Of a DNA stretch of 64,000 bases, positions 33,774 through 43,334 are shown piece by piece. The notes beneath the pieces were generated by a model, which did no database searches, was not told the origin of the DNA, and was given only the letters and a program-made list of their open reading frames with translations. The DNA comes from Larsenimonas rhizosphaerae. GTDB taxonomy: Bacteria; Pseudomonadota; Gammaproteobacteria; Pseudomonadales; Halomonadaceae. A program made the position numbers and the translations under genes. The stretch is from contig NZ_JAMLJK010000003.1 of assembly GCF_023700005.1 (NCBI RefSeq), positions 62,001-126,000 of the forward strand. The letters run 5' to 3'. Within the stretch, counting starts at the first letter, position 1. Every line of letters starts with the position of its first letter.

Positions 33774-35561
33774 GTGAAATCGACGCAGCGCAAGGTAAGC
33801 AAATCATCGCCATTTCAGTATGTGGCAATGAGATGGTCCAGATTGTGCCATCACATGGGCAGCCTGTGCTCTGCGATACCTCGTCGATCTGCGCTTCATG
33901 CCGATAGTCAGCGGGAAACACTCTCTGCAGCCATCATTGATAATCTGCCTGGCGGCGTATACCGCACGGATGCCTCTTCCAATACCCTGCTTTTCATGAG
34001 CCACGGTGCGCGTGAATTGATTGACGGCCAGCTGGATGAGCTGCTGGCCGATCAGACCCCCTTTGATGTATTGATTCATCCGGATGACCTTTGTCGCTGG
34101 CGAGGTGAGCTGGCGCATGCGGTGTCTGAAGGGCAGCGTCATGAAGTTCTGTATCGACTCAAGCCCGGTATCGGTCGCCATCACCCTCAGACCTGGGTGC
34201 TGGATCGCGGCGTTGTCATCAATGAGCGCGGGCGGCTGTTTCGTGAAGGCCTGTTGCTGGACATGACCTCTCACCAGCGTGTTCAACAGCATCTGGCCTA
34301 TGTCGTGGATCATGATGCCGTGACAGGGCTATGGCAGCGTTTACCCTTTATCAACCACCTTGAGCAGTTTGCTGAGCGAGGCGAGGGCGCGCTTTTTTAT
34401 CTTGATATTGTCCGGTATTCGTCGATCAACAATGAGCTGGGGCACCAGGCCGGTGATGAACTGCTCCATCAGGTGGCTCAACGGCTCAGCCAGTGCGTCA
34501 GTGAGTCTTCTGTCATGGCTCGCATGGGGGCAGATGAGTTTGCCGTATTCGTTCCGGATGCCGATCGCCAGCATGAAACAATGGCTCGTCTTTTGACCGT
34601 CCTGAAACCTGCCTATCAGATTGCCGGCCAGTTTCTGGCCATTGATATCAGTATTGGTCTGGCCCAGGCCAGTTCGTGCAGCGCTGATGTGCTCATTCGT
34701 CAGGCCAGACTGGCGCTTCAGTATGCGCGCGCCAATAACCAGATTAGTGGCGAGTTCGAGGCGGACCTTTCCCATATGGAGACCTGTCGCCTGCCCATGG
34801 AGCAGGCGTTGCGGGATGCACTGGCTCGTAATGAAATGGAAGTATATTACCAGGTTCAGGTCGATGCCTGCTCAGGGCAAATGGTGGGCGCCGAATCACT
34901 GATGCGCTGGCGCCATCCGGAGCTTGGAAATGTACCACCGGATTCGTTCATTCCTCTTGCCGAGGAAATGGGGTTGATCAATGCTCTGGGGCGCTGGAGT
35001 CTTGAGTGCGTGTGTCAGCAACTGGTGGACTGGGATCGCGTCGGGTTTTATATGCCGCGTGTGTCGGTCAATGTGTCGGCCCTGCAGTTGACCCCGGCCC
35101 TGATTGAAGAGGTTGAGCGTCTGCTCGACAGGCATGATCTGGCACCCTCGCGACTTGAGCTGGAGGTTACTGAAACACAGCTGATGCATGACCTGGCGCT
35201 GAGCCATACCATTCTTCAGACCCTTCGCGAGCGGGGCATTGCCATTGCGCTGGACGATTTCGGGACGGGGTACTCGTCGCTGGCCTATCTTGCTTCCCTG
35301 CCACTGGATCGTCTGAAAATTGACAAGCGATTTGTGGATGGTGTGCCGGACCGATTGCAGGAACGTGGAGTCATCACGGCCATTATCAGCATGGCGCTTG
35401 CTCTGGATCTTGACGTGATTGTCGAGGGCGTTGAAAGCAGGCGGCAATGGCATTATCTGCGAGACCACCAGTGCCGCACGCTTCAGGGGTATCTGTTTGG
35501 TGTCGCCATGCCGGCAGACGAATTCATGGCCTGCCGACAAGCCATTGCACAACAGCGCTAA
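33774..35561 (+). CDS. PAS-GGDEF-EAL cyclic-di-GMP protein
   Basis: A 595-residue signalling protein: a PAS-like domain at about 45-165 (IDNLPGGVYRTDASSNTLLF), a GGDEF domain at 175-325 and an EAL domain at 340-590. The GGDEF signature reads GADEF (252-256), so cyclase activity is doubtful. The EAL motif reads ESL (374-376), but VSVNVSALQL, LEVTET, DDFGTG (494-499), KID (515-517) and EGVE (551-554) are kept, so phosphodiesterase activity is likely. There is no membrane segment. The start is uncertain: GTG at 33774 or ATG at 33828, both with weak ribosome sites. Its stop overlaps the slmA stop on the other strand. Confidence 0.87.
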   Translation: MKSTQRKVSKSSPFQYVAMRWSRLCHHMGSLCSAIPRRSALHADSQRETLSAAIIDNLPGGVYRTDASSNTLLFMSHGARELIDGQLDELLADQTPFDVLIHPDDLCRWRGELAHAVSEGQRHEVLYRLKPGIGRHHPQTWVLDRGVVINERGRLFREGLLLDMTSHQRVQQHLAYVVDHDAVTGLWQRLPFINHLEQFAERGEGALFYLDIVRYSSINNELGHQAGDELLHQVAQRLSQCVSESSVMARMGADEFAVFVPDADRQHETMARLLTVLKPAYQIAGQFLAIDISIGLAQASSCSADVLIRQARLALQYARANNQISGEFEADLSHMETCRLPMEQALRDALARNEMEVYYQVQVDACSGQMVGAESLMRWRHPELGNVPPDSFIPLAEEMGLINALGRWSLECVCQQLVDWDRVGFYMPRVSVNVSALQLTPALIEEVERLLDRHDLAPSRLELEVTETQLMHDLALSHTILQTLRERGIAIALDDFGTGYSSLAYLASLPLDRLKIDKRFVDGVPDRLQERGVITAIISMALALDLDVIVEGVESRRQWHYLRDHQCRTLQGYLFGVAMPADEFMACRQAIAQQR

Positions 35562-36175
35562 AGCGCCATGTGGGCTCGTGGTGCGTGGAAAAGTGCCTGT
35601 GCAAGCACATCCCACTGCTCATTCCAGTGTTCACAGGGGCGGTGTCTGAACTGGCTGCGGGAGTAACGACTGATTCGGCCTTCCACCGTGACCATCATCA
35701 GGTGGGCACTGGCACTGGCGGTCATCGGTAATGCGATGTCATCTGTTGCCCGGGCGGTTCTCAGCAGGTGTTTCAACTGGGTTTCCATGCGCTCGAAGAT
35801 CTGTTGCACTCGCGGGCGCAAACGCGCCAGCTCGCCGGTCAGTACCTCTCCTGTCAACAAGCGGCACATCCCGCGATTTTTTTCAGCGAAGTTCAACACC
35901 AGCGTCAGGATATGGTGGCAGCGCTGCGTTATATCCTCTGCCTCACGGGCGATAAGGTTGATGCGCTCAAACAGTACTTCATCGATATAGTCGAGCAGGG
36001 CATCGAACATCTTTGCCTTGCTGGGAAAATGGCGATAAAGCGCAGCCTCCGAAAACCCCACTTCCCGGGCCAGCTCGGCGGTCGTTATCCGTTGGTTACT
36101 GTCGCCCTCAAGCATGCCTGCCAGCGCCTGGAGTATCTGTTCCCGGCGGGCGGCGCCTTTTTTTGTCGGAGCCAT
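35558..36175 (-). CDS. slmA: Nucleoid occlusion factor SlmA
   Basis: A 205-residue TetR-family protein. MAPTKKGAARREQILQALAG and the helix-turn-helix TTAELAREVGFSEAALYRHF are followed by PSKAKMFDALLDYIDEVLF and the FAEKNRGMCRLLTGEVLTGE block diagnostic of SlmA. SlmA binds specific chromosomal sites and blocks FtsZ assembly over the nucleoid. It is the last gene of the coaBC-dut-algC-argB run, 64 bases after argB, with a hairpin between them. Confidence 0.93.
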   Translation of the reverse strand: MAPTKKGAARREQILQALAGMLEGDSNQRITTAELAREVGFSEAALYRHFPSKAKMFDALLDYIDEVLFERINLIAREAEDITQRCHHILTLVLNFAEKNRGMCRLLTGEVLTGELARLRPRVQQIFERMETQLKHLLRTARATDDIALPMTASASAHLMMVTVEGRISRYSRSQFRHRPCEHWNEQWDVLAQALFHAPRAHMAL

Positions 36176-36207
36176 AGCGCGTACATTCCCTGGCGTAAAA
36201 TGGAGGG

Positions 36208-36234
36208 GTGTTCGGCAGGCAGTCTGCCGAACAC
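36208..36234 (-). terminator. Hairpin between argB and slmA
   Basis: An 11-base perfect stem, GTGTTCGGCAG (36208-36218) with CTGCCGAACAC (36224-36234), and a five-base loop, six bases after the argB stop. There is no adjacent T-tract on the minus strand, so it may attenuate or process rather than fully stop transcription. Confidence 0.5.
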
Positions 36235-36239
36235 CAGTC

Positions 36240-37166
<927 letters not shown>

Positions 37167-37290
37167 TTAAACCATCAAAGCGGCTGCCGGAGACGACCTT
37201 TCATCATAACGAGGCGATATAACTCTCGCCAGGCGAGAGGGCTGGTTGCCTGTAGTGATCATCGCGTCCGGCAGGGTGCGGCGTAACGCG

Positions 37291-38673
37291 TTAAAAGCCT
37301 GGTGTGGCGTCGGGGGCCACCTTGAGCAGCGCCGTTCGAAAGCAGTCCTGAATTCTGTCCAGGGCGGCCTGAGAGGCGCCTTCAAACCTGAATACCAGCA
37401 TGGGTGTCGTATTGGACGCTCGGCACAGTCCCCAGCCATCCGGATAGTCGACCCTCAGGCCATCAAGCGTCGTGCGAGTGCCATCATTGCCGAAGTCACC
37501 TTCCAGTGCGATGCGTCGGGCCAGGTCAAACTTGGTTGCATCGGTGACTTCAACATTGAGCTCGGCCGTGCCGAGGTCCTGTGGATAGCGGCTGAAAAAG
37601 GTATCGGCATCCTCTGACTGGCCGGCCAGTATCTCAAGAAGCCGTGCGGCAGCGTAAATGCCGTCATCAAAGCCGTACCAGCGTTCCTTGAAAAAGATGT
37701 GGCCACTCATTTCTCCTCCCAGATCCGCCCCGACCTCGTTCATGCGGGCCTTGATGAGAGAATGGCCGGTAAACCACATGTCCGGTTCACCGCCCAGGCG
37801 GGCAATCATGTCTGCCAGATGGCCTGTGCACTTGATGTCGAAGACGACCCGGGCACCCGGTTTGCGGGTCAACAGGTCTTCTGCCAGAGCCATCAGGAAG
37901 CGGTCTGGATAGATCACCTCGCCCCTGGGCGTAACGACACCGACCCGGTCGGCATCACCATCGAATGCGAGGCCGATATCGGCCCCGGTTTCCTGAACCA
38001 TGGCAATCAGATCCTGAAGGTTTTCGACCTTGCCTGGATCCGGGTGATGATTCGGGAAGTGCCCGTCGATATCGTCAAAGAGCGGGATGGTATCCACGCC
38101 CAGGGAGGCAATCAGACGGGGGCCGAGTTCACCCCCCACGCCATTGCCGCAGTCGACTACGGCCTTGAGTGGTCGCTTGAGGTGAATGTCCTGACGAATG
38201 CGTTCCAGGTACGTGTCTCGAATGTCGTGAGACTCGCAATGGCCCTCGCCGGTGCTGAAGCGACCGTCACTGATGCGCTGATAAAGCCCCTGGATAGCCT
38301 CGCCGGACAGGGTGTGACCCCCGATCATGATCTTGAAGCCATTGTAGTTTGACGGGTTGTGGCTACCGGTAACGGCTACCCCGGAGTGAACGCCCTCCAG
38401 CGTATGAACCGCGAAATAAAGGACCGGCGTGGGAACTCGGCCAAGATCGATGACATCGACTCCTGTCGACAGCAGGCCTTCTGTCAGGGCCTGGAGCATG
38501 TCCGGGCCGGACAGACGCCCATCCCGTGCGACCACAATGCGGGATTCGCCCTGAGCCACCACCTCGCTGCCGATGGCCTGCCCGATCAGACGGGCGCCGG
38601 CAACAGTAAGGTCCTGGTCAATCACGCCTCGAATATCGTAGGCGCGGAAAATGGATTGGGGGATCTGGCTCAC
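37291..38673 (-). CDS. algC: Phosphomannomutase/phosphoglucomutase
   Basis: A 460-residue alpha-D-phosphohexomutase. The start chosen is GTG at 38673, with AAGGA seven bases upstream, giving the usual AlgC length and N-terminus (SQIPQSIFRAYDIRGVIDQD). The longer open frame would overlap dut. The catalytic serine lies in TGSHNPSNYNGFKI, the metal site in AFDGDADRVG, the sugar-binding loop in GGEMSGHIFF, and the phosphate loop in RASNTTPML. It interconverts mannose and glucose 1- and 6-phosphates for LPS and exopolysaccharide precursors. It lies between dut and argB as in Pseudomonas. Confidence 0.94.
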   Translation of the reverse strand: MSQIPQSIFRAYDIRGVIDQDLTVAGARLIGQAIGSEVVAQGESRIVVARDGRLSGPDMLQALTEGLLSTGVDVIDLGRVPTPVLYFAVHTLEGVHSGVAVTGSHNPSNYNGFKIMIGGHTLSGEAIQGLYQRISDGRFSTGEGHCESHDIRDTYLERIRQDIHLKRPLKAVVDCGNGVGGELGPRLIASLGVDTIPLFDDIDGHFPNHHPDPGKVENLQDLIAMVQETGADIGLAFDGDADRVGVVTPRGEVIYPDRFLMALAEDLLTRKPGARVVFDIKCTGHLADMIARLGGEPDMWFTGHSLIKARMNEVGADLGGEMSGHIFFKERWYGFDDGIYAAARLLEILAGQSEDADTFFSRYPQDLGTAELNVEVTDATKFDLARRIALEGDFGNDGTRTTLDGLRVDYPDGWGLCRASNTTPMLVFRFEGASQAALDRIQDCFRTALLKVAPDATPGF

Positions 38674-38707
38674 GGCGTCATCCTTGCAATGTCTCTTGTC
38701 GGGCGGG

Positions 38708-39166
38708 TCAGTGGCGGCCGGAATGGCCAAAGCCTCCGGCGCCGCGAATACTTTCTTCAAAATCGTCAACGAGGGTCAGTTCGGCCTGCATGACCGGCAC
38801 CAGCACGTACTGTGCAATACGTTCACCGACATCAAGCGTGACTTCCTGCTGCCCACGATTCCACACCGAGATCATCAGTTCACCCTGATAATCCGAGTCG
38901 ATCAGGCCCACCAGATTACCCAGGACAATGCCTTTTTTGTGGCCTAGTCCCGAGCGAGGCAGGATCATGCCGGCATAGCGTGCATCATCGATGTGTACGG
39001 CCAGTCCGGTGCGAACCAGCTCACATTCGCCCGGTGACAGTGTCAGCGGTGCATCAAGCAGGGCACGAAGGTCCATGCCGGCGCTGCCTTCAGTGGCATA
39101 ATGCGGGAGGTCGAACCGGCGGACGCGGTCGTCGAGAATCTTTACCTTGAGCTGCGGGTGATCCAT
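38708..39166 (-). CDS. dut: Deoxyuridine 5'-triphosphate nucleotidohydrolase
   Basis: A 152-residue trimeric dUTPase with the five conserved motifs, including [10 protein letters not shown] (I), [13 protein letters not shown] (II), [11 protein letters not shown] (III), [13 protein letters not shown] (IV) and the C-terminal GAGGFGHSG (V). It hydrolyses dUTP to dUMP, keeping uracil out of DNA. It is 11 bases downstream of coaBC, the conserved dfp-dut order. Confidence 0.96.
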   Translation of the reverse strand: MDHPQLKVKILDDRVRRFDLPHYATEGSAGMDLRALLDAPLTLSPGECELVRTGLAVHIDDARYAGMILPRSGLGHKKGIVLGNLVGLIDSDYQGELMISVWNRGQQEVTLDVGERIAQYVLVPVMQAELTLVDDFEESIRGAGGFGHSGRH

Positions 39167-39177
39167 ACGGAGTCCTG

Positions 39178-40416
39178 TCAGAGTGAAGCGGGGTGAGTGG
39201 CGTGAAACCTCACCAGAAGATGGTCCAGAATACCATGAGCCAGCGTCAGTTTGTCGGCGGTCGGCAAGGCCTGGTGGCAGTGTCGGCCGCTTTCCTGCCA
39301 GTGAAGCGTGACCGCATTGTCGTCGCTGCCGAACCCGAGTCCTTCACGTGACACATCATTGGCCACGACAAGGTCAAGACGCTTGCGTATCAGCTTGTCT
39401 TCGGCGTAGTGGGTCACGTTGCGGGTTTCGGCGGCAAAGCCGACCATGAACGGTGCATTGGCCCGATGGGCCAGCGTGGCAATGATATCCGGATTCTTGA
39501 CAAGCGTCAGGGTCAGTGTGTCTTCATCAGGCCGCTTTTTGAGCTTGTGTTCTGCTGGGTGTTCAAGCCGGAAATCGGCTACTGCGGCGCAACCAATGAA
39601 GATATCCGCATGGTCGATGCACTGTTCTGCGGCATGCAGCATGTCAACAGCGCTTTCGACATCCTGTCGGTGTACTCCTTCCGGTGTGGGAAGTGCTACC
39701 GGCCCCGTAATCAGCGTGACATCGGCGCCCCGGCGCCTGGCTGCCAGCGCGAGCGAAAATCCCATCTTGCCACTGCTGTGGTTGCTCAGGTAGCGGACCG
39801 GATCAACGGCCTCTCGCGTAGGGCCGGCGGTCAGTACGACCCGCAGTCCCGCCAGATCGGCGAGGGGGGGCTCGGCTGCATCAAGCAATGCCGTGACAAT
39901 GGCTTCAGGCTCCAGCATCCGGCCACTGCCGGTATCACCGCAGGCCTGTTCGCCGCTGTCCGGCCCTAAAAGGTGCCAGCCGTACTCTCGAAGGCGCTCG
40001 GTGTTACGCGTTGTGGCGGGATGTGCCCACATGGCCTGGTTCATGGCCGGGGCCATGTAGAGCGTGGCCTGGCTGGCCAGGCAAAGGGTGGTCAACAGGT
40101 CATCGGCCATGCCATTTGCCAGCCGAGCCATCAGATCGGCGGAGGCCGGGGCGATCAGAATACTGTCGGCCCAGCGAGCCAGTTCAATATGTCCCATGCC
40201 GGCCTCGGCTTCCGGGTCAAGCAGGGTGGTGCGTACCGGGTTTCCGGTCAGTGCCTGAAAGGTCAGGGGAGTGACGAAGGCCTGGGCACCGTCGGTCATC
40301 ACGACACGGACCTCGGCTCCCTGCTTCTTCAACAGCCTTGCCAGTACGGCACTTTTGTACGCCGCGATGCCGCCACTGACGCCCAGAAGGATGCGGCGGC
40401 CGATAAGAGATGTCAT
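39178..40416 (-). CDS. coaBC: Bifunctional phosphopantothenoylcysteine decarboxylase/phosphopantothenate-cysteine ligase
   Basis: A 412-residue two-domain enzyme. The CoaC half (1-180) is a flavoprotein with [20 protein letters not shown] and the [14 protein letters not shown] substrate loop. The CoaB half (190-405) starts [20 protein letters not shown] and has [13 protein letters not shown]. Together they turn phosphopantothenate and cysteine into phosphopantetheine for coenzyme A. It is the first gene of the coaBC-dut-algC-argB-slmA run. Confidence 0.96.
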   Translation of the reverse strand: MTSLIGRRILLGVSGGIAAYKSAVLARLLKKQGAEVRVVMTDGAQAFVTPLTFQALTGNPVRTTLLDPEAEAGMGHIELARWADSILIAPASADLMARLANGMADDLLTTLCLASQATLYMAPAMNQAMWAHPATTRNTERLREYGWHLLGPDSGEQACGDTGSGRMLEPEAIVTALLDAAEPPLADLAGLRVVLTAGPTREAVDPVRYLSNHSSGKMGFSLALAARRRGADVTLITGPVALPTPEGVHRQDVESAVDMLHAAEQCIDHADIFIGCAAVADFRLEHPAEHKLKKRPDEDTLTLTLVKNPDIIATLAHRANAPFMVGFAAETRNVTHYAEDKLIRKRLDLVVANDVSREGLGFGSDDNAVTLHWQESGRHCHQALPTADKLTLAHGILDHLLVRFHATHPASL

Positions 40417-40541
40417 GACATGTCCTGCTCATTGAATAATCCTTCGCTACCTTAGCACCAGCGCTTGTTGTACGTCATGGTGGCGCGACCGGGGAGGCTC
40501 GCTATGCTGGAAAGGGATTACATAACCGGAAGGGATCTTTC

Positions 40542-41393
40542 ATGAAGCAACGTGTCCTGTCACCGATGGTGGGTACGCTGGTCGCGGGGTTGGTGCTGGC
40601 CGGGTGTGCCTCGGCACCGTCAGAACAGCAGTCGGCGCCATCCGAGTACAGTCTGTCGGATCTGAATGAGCAGCTGGTCATGGCCACGGCGTGGGTGCAG
40701 CACGCCGCTGAATACAAGGCACTGAGCTATCAGGCCTTTAATATTGCCCGAGACAGGCTTGATGACGCACTGGCTGGTCAGTCGCGTCACGACAAGCCCC
40801 TGGCGGTCGTCGTCGATGTTGATGAGACTCTCGTTGATAACATGGCCTTCGAGGCCTGGCTGGTGGGCAAGGATGAAGCCTATGGTAGTGAGCGCTGGCA
40901 CCAGTGGATGAAGGCGCGTCAGGCGACGGCATTGCCGGGCGCTGTCTCGTTTTTGCAGTACGCGGATCGGCAGGGTGTTGATGTGTATTACATCACCAAT
41001 CGTGATGAGGATGCATGGACCGATACCCAGGCGAATCTGGCCGCCCTGGGATTCCCGCAGCTGACACGCTCTCACCTGCTGCTCAAGTCCGGTAGTTCCG
41101 ACAAACAGGCGCGTCGGGATCTGGTGACCTCGAGTCATCAGGTGGCGCTGATGATGGGCGATAATCTGGCTGACTTTAAGTCCATTTATGGCAGTGACCT
41201 GGCATCGGTACGCAATGAGGCCGTATTTGATGACCAGGCTCGTTTTGGTCGACGGTTCATTCTGCTTCCCAATCCGGTATACGGGGCCTGGGAGGCGGCA
41301 TTGTACGACGGAGACTGGAGTTTGCCTCCCGATGAGAAGTCGGCCCACCGCAAGGCAGGGCTCAAGGCCTGGCAGCCTTCCGGCACCCCCTGA
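40542..41393 (+). CDS. Lipoprotein e(P4)-type acid phosphatase/5'-nucleotidase
   Basis: A 283-residue HAD-superfamily class C acid phosphatase. A lipoprotein signal ends in the lipobox LAGC (residues 19-22), so it is probably membrane-anchored. The HAD nucleophile motif is VVDVDETLVDN; YYITNRDEDAW is motif II and MMGDNLADF is motif III/IV. The Haemophilus e(P4) relative removes phosphate from NMN and nucleotides at the outer membrane. It lies divergent from coaBC and upstream of radC, a place where E. coli has no gene. The substrate is inferred. Confidence 0.9.
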   Translation: MKQRVLSPMVGTLVAGLVLAGCASAPSEQQSAPSEYSLSDLNEQLVMATAWVQHAAEYKALSYQAFNIARDRLDDALAGQSRHDKPLAVVVDVDETLVDNMAFEAWLVGKDEAYGSERWHQWMKARQATALPGAVSFLQYADRQGVDVYYITNRDEDAWTDTQANLAALGFPQLTRSHLLLKSGSSDKQARRDLVTSSHQVALMMGDNLADFKSIYGSDLASVRNEAVFDDQARFGRRFILLPNPVYGAWEAALYDGDWSLPPDEKSAHRKAGLKAWQPSGTP

Positions 41394-41471
41394 CGTGTCC
41401 GGGTCGGCATGAATGTTCTACCTCGGCTGCCGATAAGCTCATGCAGATACTGTTGTCTTGCCGATGGATGA

Positions 41472-42152
41472 ATGTACATGGGAATCTGTCACTGGCCGGA
41501 GGGAGAACGGCCTCGTGAAAAACTGATCGGCCTTGGCCCCGAGGCGCTCAGTGATGCCGAGTTGTTGGCCATCTTCCTGCGCGTCGGGGTCAAGGGGCGT
41601 TCGGCCGTTGACCTTGCGCGGGATCTGTTGAACGAGTTCGGCGGTCTTCGCCCTCTGCTGGGTGCTGATCAGGCGCGCTTTTGTCAGGCTCACGGGCTGG
41701 GCATCGCCAAGTATGTTCAGCTGCAGGCTGCTCTGGAGCTATCAAGGCGCCACCTTGAAACCCTTCTGGTACGCGGAGATGCGCTGACCTCTCCCATGCT
41801 GGTCAAACGGTTTTTGTCCGCACATCTTCGCGATCTGGGGCATGAAGTGTTTGCTGCCCTTTTTCTGGATACACAGCACCGGGTACTGCGGTTTGAAAAA
41901 CTGTTTACCGGTTCCCTGTCCAGTGCCAGCGTATACCCTCGGGAGGTAGCCAAACGGGCACTGGCCCTTCATGCAGGTGCGGTTATCTTCGCGCATAACC
42001 ATCCCTCTGGTGTGGCCGAGCCCAGTCAGGCGGACAGGGATATCACTCGTCACCTGAGTGATGCGCTGGCACTTCTTGATATTCGCGTACTCGATCATTT
42101 CGTCATCGGTGAGGGAGAAGTGGTATCCTTTTCCGAACGCGGCTGGCTATAG
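41472..42152 (+). CDS. radC: RadC family protein (JAB/MPN domain)
   Basis: A 226-residue UPF0758/RadC protein. The N-terminal helix-hairpin-helix part has [20 protein letters not shown]. The JAMM metal site is [20 protein letters not shown] with an upstream Glu. Despite its name, its DNA repair role is unproven. The radC-rpmB-rpmG order opposite coaBC is conserved in gammaproteobacteria. ATG at 41472 or 41478 could start it; neither has a clear ribosome site. Confidence 0.93.
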   Translation: MYMGICHWPEGERPREKLIGLGPEALSDAELLAIFLRVGVKGRSAVDLARDLLNEFGGLRPLLGADQARFCQAHGLGIAKYVQLQAALELSRRHLETLLVRGDALTSPMLVKRFLSAHLRDLGHEVFAALFLDTQHRVLRFEKLFTGSLSSASVYPREVAKRALALHAGAVIFAHNHPSGVAEPSQADRDITRHLSDALALLDIRVLDHFVIGEGEVVSFSERGWL

Positions 42153-42180
42153 GTTTTTTAGCCAAAAAGGCAGTGTCGGC

Positions 42181-42209
42181 TTGCTGTCAGGTGGGGTGTC
42201 TGGTATAAA
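42181..42209 (+). promoter_or_regulatory. Extended -10 promoter of rpmBG
   Basis: A weak -35 TTGCTG (42181-42186), a 17-base spacer and -10 TATAAA (42204-42209) preceded by TGG, which makes an extended -10. It lies 112 bases before rpmB. A leader hairpin GCCCTTTGAGTACAGGGC follows at about 42214. Confidence 0.6.
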
Positions 42210-42320
42210 GTACGCCCTTTGAGTACAGGGCATAAGGCCGACGCCTGCCACTTCCCGGTTTGCCCGACACTATATCCCTTGTACCTAACAAGCTCATGGC
42301 TTACGGTTTTGGAGGCTTCC

Positions 42321-42557
42321 ATGTCCCAGGTATGTCAGGTTACCGGTAAGCGTCCGGTGACCGGTAACAATGTTTCACACTCCCAGCGCAAAACCCGTCG
42401 TCGGTTTGTGCCCAATCTGCACAGCCATCGTTTCTGGGTTGAATCCGAAAAGCGTTTTGTCAAAATGCGTGTTTCCTCCAAGGGCATGCGTATCATTGAC
42501 AAGAAAGGCATCGACACCGTGCTGACAGAAATGCGCAGCCGCGGCGAACGCGTCTAA
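42321..42557 (+). CDS. rpmB: 50S ribosomal protein L28
   Basis: A 78-residue protein starting [20 protein letters not shown], the standard L28 N-terminus, then [20 protein letters not shown]. The ATG at 42321 has a strong GGAGG; the longer frame upstream is not coding. It is part of the large ribosomal subunit and is followed by rpmG after 30 bases. Confidence 0.98.
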   Translation: MSQVCQVTGKRPVTGNNVSHSQRKTRRRFVPNLHSHRFWVESEKRFVKMRVSSKGMRIIDKKGIDTVLTEMRSRGERV

Positions 42558-42587
42558 TTAAAACGATTTTTTTCGGAGTACGCTGAT

Positions 42588-42743
42588 ATGCGTGACAAGA
42601 TCAAGTTGGTGTCCTCTGCAGGAACCGGTCACTTCTATACTACCAACAAGAACAAGCGTAATACGCCTGACAAGTTGGAATTCAAGAAGTACGACCCGGT
42701 TGTCCGCAAGCACGTCACTTATCGCGAAGCCAAGATCAAGTAA
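42588..42743 (+). CDS. rpmG: 50S ribosomal protein L33
   Basis: A 51-residue protein, too short for many gene finders: [20 protein letters not shown] then [20 protein letters not shown] and a C-terminal REAKIK. It matches the zinc-free L33 type (no CxxC pairs). The ribosome site is CGGAG. It is cotranscribed with rpmB and followed by a strong terminator. Confidence 0.98.
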   Translation: MRDKIKLVSSAGTGHFYTTNKNKRNTPDKLEFKKYDPVVRKHVTYREAKIK

Positions 42744-42764
42744 TTAAATTACCTGATCCGCTTC

Positions 42765-42794
42765 GAAAAAAGGCCCGCTTTTGCGGGCCTTTTT
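42765..42794. terminator. Bidirectional terminator after rpmG
   Basis: AAAAAAGGCCCGC pairs with GCGGGCCTTTTT around a four-T loop. The flanking A and T runs let it serve rpmBG and the convergent gene at 42813. Confidence 0.93.
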
Positions 42795-42812
42795 GCATTC
42801 TGAACATTGTGT

Positions 42813-43244
42813 TCACCCCAGTTTGGCATTGGGTGCGAACCGGTCACGAATCTCTTCAGCGCTCTCTCGGGACAATTCCTTGTCCACGGTCTGGTCAATG
42901 CACTGCTGCAGGGATTTATCCATCTTCTGACGTAACGTGCCCAGAAATGAGGGCGCTGCAGCAATGATCAGTTTCTCGATCTTGCCCTGATCATGCGCCT
43001 GCTTCAAATACTCGGCCACATCAGATGCAAAAAACGCTTCATGCTTGTCGGATGTGGCATCCTCGTTACCTGTCTGGTGCCGATGAGGGCCCTTGCCTGA
43101 CGCGCCCTTGCCACCGGTTCTCAAATCGCCCGTATGCTCACGACTTTCGGGATGCACCAGCGCTTCATGTTCCTTCATTGCGCCGTTATCTTCGGTAAAA
43201 ATGCGTGCGCGGGCCGCATCGGCAACAACAATCATGGTCGTCAT
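42813..43244 (-). CDS. Host attachment family protein (AtsE-like)
   Basis: A 143-residue soluble protein of the family annotated as required for attachment to host cells (Pfam Host_attach). Visible blocks are MTTMIVVADAARARIFTEDN at the N-terminus, a hydrophilic HPESREHTGDLRTGGKG stretch, the DKHEAFFASDVAEYLKQAHD helix and KIEKLIIAAAPSFLGTLRQK. The true function is unknown; the fold resembles release-factor eRF1 domain 2-like proteins that handle RNA. It occurs in many free-living bacteria, so the name should not be read as virulence. Confidence 0.8.
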   Translation of the reverse strand: MTTMIVVADAARARIFTEDNGAMKEHEALVHPESREHTGDLRTGGKGASGKGPHRHQTGNEDATSDKHEAFFASDVAEYLKQAHDQGKIEKLIIAAAPSFLGTLRQKMDKSLQQCIDQTVDKELSRESAEEIRDRFAPNAKLG

Positions 43245-43334
43245 GTCGGTTCTCCTTAACCGGTCATCAGGATACTGCCATTACCTGAATCAGCCTGGTC
43301 GAGCGTGCGGGATAGGGCAACCTTCATGACGCAA

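Noticed and set aside
38674-38769. N-terminal extension of the AlgC reading frame
   Set aside because: It overlaps dut, has no conserved residues, and the GTG at 38673 has a good ribosome site and gives the standard length.
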